Below are positions 5,189-6,464 of a stretch of DNA of 6,464 bases, in pieces. A program made the translations under genes and the position numbers. Under the pieces are notes generated by a model. It searched no databases. It saw only the letters and a list, made by a program, of their open reading frames with translations, and had not been told where the DNA came from. Position 1 is the first letter of the stretch. Each line of letters starts with the position of its first letter. Origin of the DNA: a bacterium (GTDB lineage Bacteria; Patescibacteriota; Minisyncoccia; Minisyncoccales; CG1-02-41-26); NCBI GenBank assembly GCA_030615715.1, contig JAUWYS010000018.1, positions 1-6,464 of the forward strand. Direction: 5' to 3'.

Positions 5189-6464
5189 TTACTCTCCCTT
5201 AATTACCGCTAAAGGAACGAGTTTTGCCACTTTTCTTGATAAACCAGCTTGATGAACCACCTCAACAACATCGTGAATGTTCTTATAAGCCAAGGGTGCT
5301 TCTTCAGCAATCCCTCTGAAACTCCGACATTTAACAATAATTCCCTTTGCTTCCAAATCTCTGACCACCTCATTGCCGGGAAATCTTCTGATAGCTGCGT
5401 GTCGTGACATCATGCGTCCTGCTCCATGACAAGTTGAAAAGAAAGCTTCCCCTCCTTCTTTCTGGCCAACCAAAACATAGGAGGCAGTTCCCATACTCCC
5501 TGGAATTAAAACTGGCTGGCCAACTTCTTGATATTTTTCTGGAATCTCAGGGTGCTCTGGCGGAAAAGCTCTGGTAGCTCCTTTGCGGTGCAAACAAACC
5601 TCCATCTCTTTTCCTTTAACAAGATGTTTTTCAATCTTGGCGATGTTATGAGCCACATCATAGAGGGAGATTAAAGGAGAAGCTTTCTCGCCTAAGGTAT
5701 TTTGCCAAGCTTTCCTAATAAAATGAGCTATCATTTGCCGATTGGCCCAGGCATAATTTGCTCCACAACTCATAGCTGAAAAATATTTTTTACCTTCGGG
5801 AGAATTTATGGGACAAGCTGCCAATTCTTGGTCGGGCAATCTGATATTATATTTGGGCATAGCTTGCATCATTATTCTGATGTAATCGGTAGCAATTTGA
5901 TGACCAAGACCTCGAGAACCAGTGTGAATCATAATGACAATTTGGTCTTTAAATAACCCAAAACTTTCAGCCACCTTTTCGTCAAAAATTTCCTCTACCC
6001 TTTGAACTTCCAGAAAATGATTTCCTGATCCGAGAGTCCCCACCTGGTCTCTACCTCTATCTTTGGCTCTTTCGGAAACACAAGTTGCCTCAGCTTGAGG
6101 AAGTTGTCCGTTTGATTCACAATTTTCCAAATCTTCTTTTTCGCCATAACCTTGTTCTACTAATCTTTTTGCTCCGCCTTCTAAAATTCTATTGATGCTT
6201 TGGATGTCAATCTTTATTTTCCTTCCTCGCCCCAGTCCCGAGGGAACTTCATTTTGGATTTCGGTGGCTAATTTTTCTAAATGAGGTTTAATGTCTTTTT
6301 CTAAATAATCCGACCTTAAAAGTCGCATGCCGCAATTGATATCGTAGCCAACTCCGCCGGGAGAGATTACTCCTGTTTTCATATCCATAGCAGCCACTCC
6401 TCCGATGGAAAAACCATAACCTTCATGCATGTCTGGCATAGCCAAGCTATAATTAACAATTCCC
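5189..6464 (-). CDS. rtcB: RtcB RNA ligase (GTP-dependent, 3'-phosphate/2',3'-cyclic phosphate), 5'-truncated by the window edge
   Basis: RtcB joins RNA 3'-phosphate or 2',3'-cyclic phosphate ends to 5'-OH ends, using GTP and Mn2+. It serves tRNA splicing in archaea and RNA repair in bacteria. The frame is open to the right edge and reads through the TTG at 6445, so that is not the start: residues before PDMHEGYGF belong to the protein too. Numbering from that TTG, the active-site residues are all visible: Asp35 and Cys38 (GYDINCG), Asn142-His143 (GSGNHF), His174 (IHTGSRG), His266 (DVAHN) and His340 (CHGAG), the histidine that is guanylylated. Compared with the Pyrococcus horikoshii enzyme the first five are offset by exactly 60, so about 60 residues are missing. 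The C-terminus (SRKVAKLVPLAVIKGE) is complete and typical. No archease gene is visible in the window. A 163-base gap separates rtcB from the next gene. Confidence 0.97.
   Translation of the reverse strand, partial: GIVNYSLAMPDMHEGYGFSIGGVAAMDMKTGVISPGGVGYDINCGMRLLRSDYLEKDIKPHLEKLATEIQNEVPSGLGRGRKIKIDIQSINRILEGGAKRLVEQGYGEKEDLENCESNGQLPQAEATCVSERAKDRGRDQVGTLGSGNHFLEVQRVEEIFDEKVAESFGLFKDQIVIMIHTGSRGLGHQIATDYIRIMMQAMPKYNIRLPDQELAACPINSPEGKKYFSAMSCGANYAWANRQMIAHFIRKAWQNTLGEKASPLISLYDVAHNIAKIEKHLVKGKEMEVCLHRKGATRAFPPEHPEIPEKYQEVGQPVLIPGSMGTASYVLVGQKEGGEAFFSTCHGAGRMMSRHAAIRRFPGNEVVRDLEAKGIIVKCRSFRGIAEEAPLAYKNIHDVVEVVHQAGLSRKVAKLVPLAVIKGE

Noticed and set aside
6443..6445. TTG at 6445 as the rtcB start codon
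   Set aside because: The frame stays open to the window edge, and the family has about 60 conserved residues before this point, so the true start lies outside the window.
1..6464. CRISPR array, insertion sequence or prophage
   Set aside because: No regularly spaced repeats, transposase motifs, terminal inverted repeats or phage genes were seen. All genes are co-oriented housekeeping or envelope genes.

Overview
The window is a compact, AT-leaning bacterial segment in which every gene I can support lies on the minus strand. Reading in the direction of transcription (high to low coordinates) the order is: rtcB (cut at the right edge), a structured intergenic leader, a 73-residue lysine-rich protein, a DUF763 protein, an L,D-transpeptidase/D,D-carboxypeptidase fusion, a presenilin-type intramembrane aspartyl protease, tRNA-Arg(CCG), and glmS (cut at the left edge).

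The mix suggests a Patescibacteria/CPR bacterium, probably of the Parcubacteria type. Peptidoglycan enzymes and GlmS show it is a bacterium. DUF763 and presenilin-like proteases are mostly archaeal families that I recall also turning up in CPR genomes. Gaps are short, one gene pair overlaps by ATGA, and Shine-Dalgarno sequences are mostly missing. Several genes end in TGA, so TGA is a stop here, which argues against the Gracilibacteria/SR1 recoded lineages. The lineage is inferred from gene content; no rRNA gene is present to confirm it.

Right part (about 5026-6464): RtcB RNA ligase with its whole set of metal and guanylate residues, then a gap of 163 bases. The gap holds a good candidate promoter and a leader that can fold into two mutually exclusive hairpins. 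Middle (3661-5025): a small basic protein whose stop codon sits in the loop of an intrinsic-terminator-like hairpin, then DUF763, whose C-terminal helix-hairpin-helix region looks like DNA-repair glycosylases.

Left part (1-3587): a cell-envelope block. One membrane-anchored polypeptide carries both the enzyme that trims pentapeptide stems and the enzyme that cross-links the resulting tetrapeptides. It overlaps by four bases a presenilin-family protease, a class known to cut type II membrane anchors, which is the topology predicted for the fusion protein. Then comes tRNA-Arg, and only 11 bases after it the start of glmS, which makes glucosamine-6-phosphate for the same cell wall. The transpeptidase fusion with its coupled membrane protease is the most likely undescribed functional unit here. 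The unusual tRNA-glmS junction is the second point of interest.
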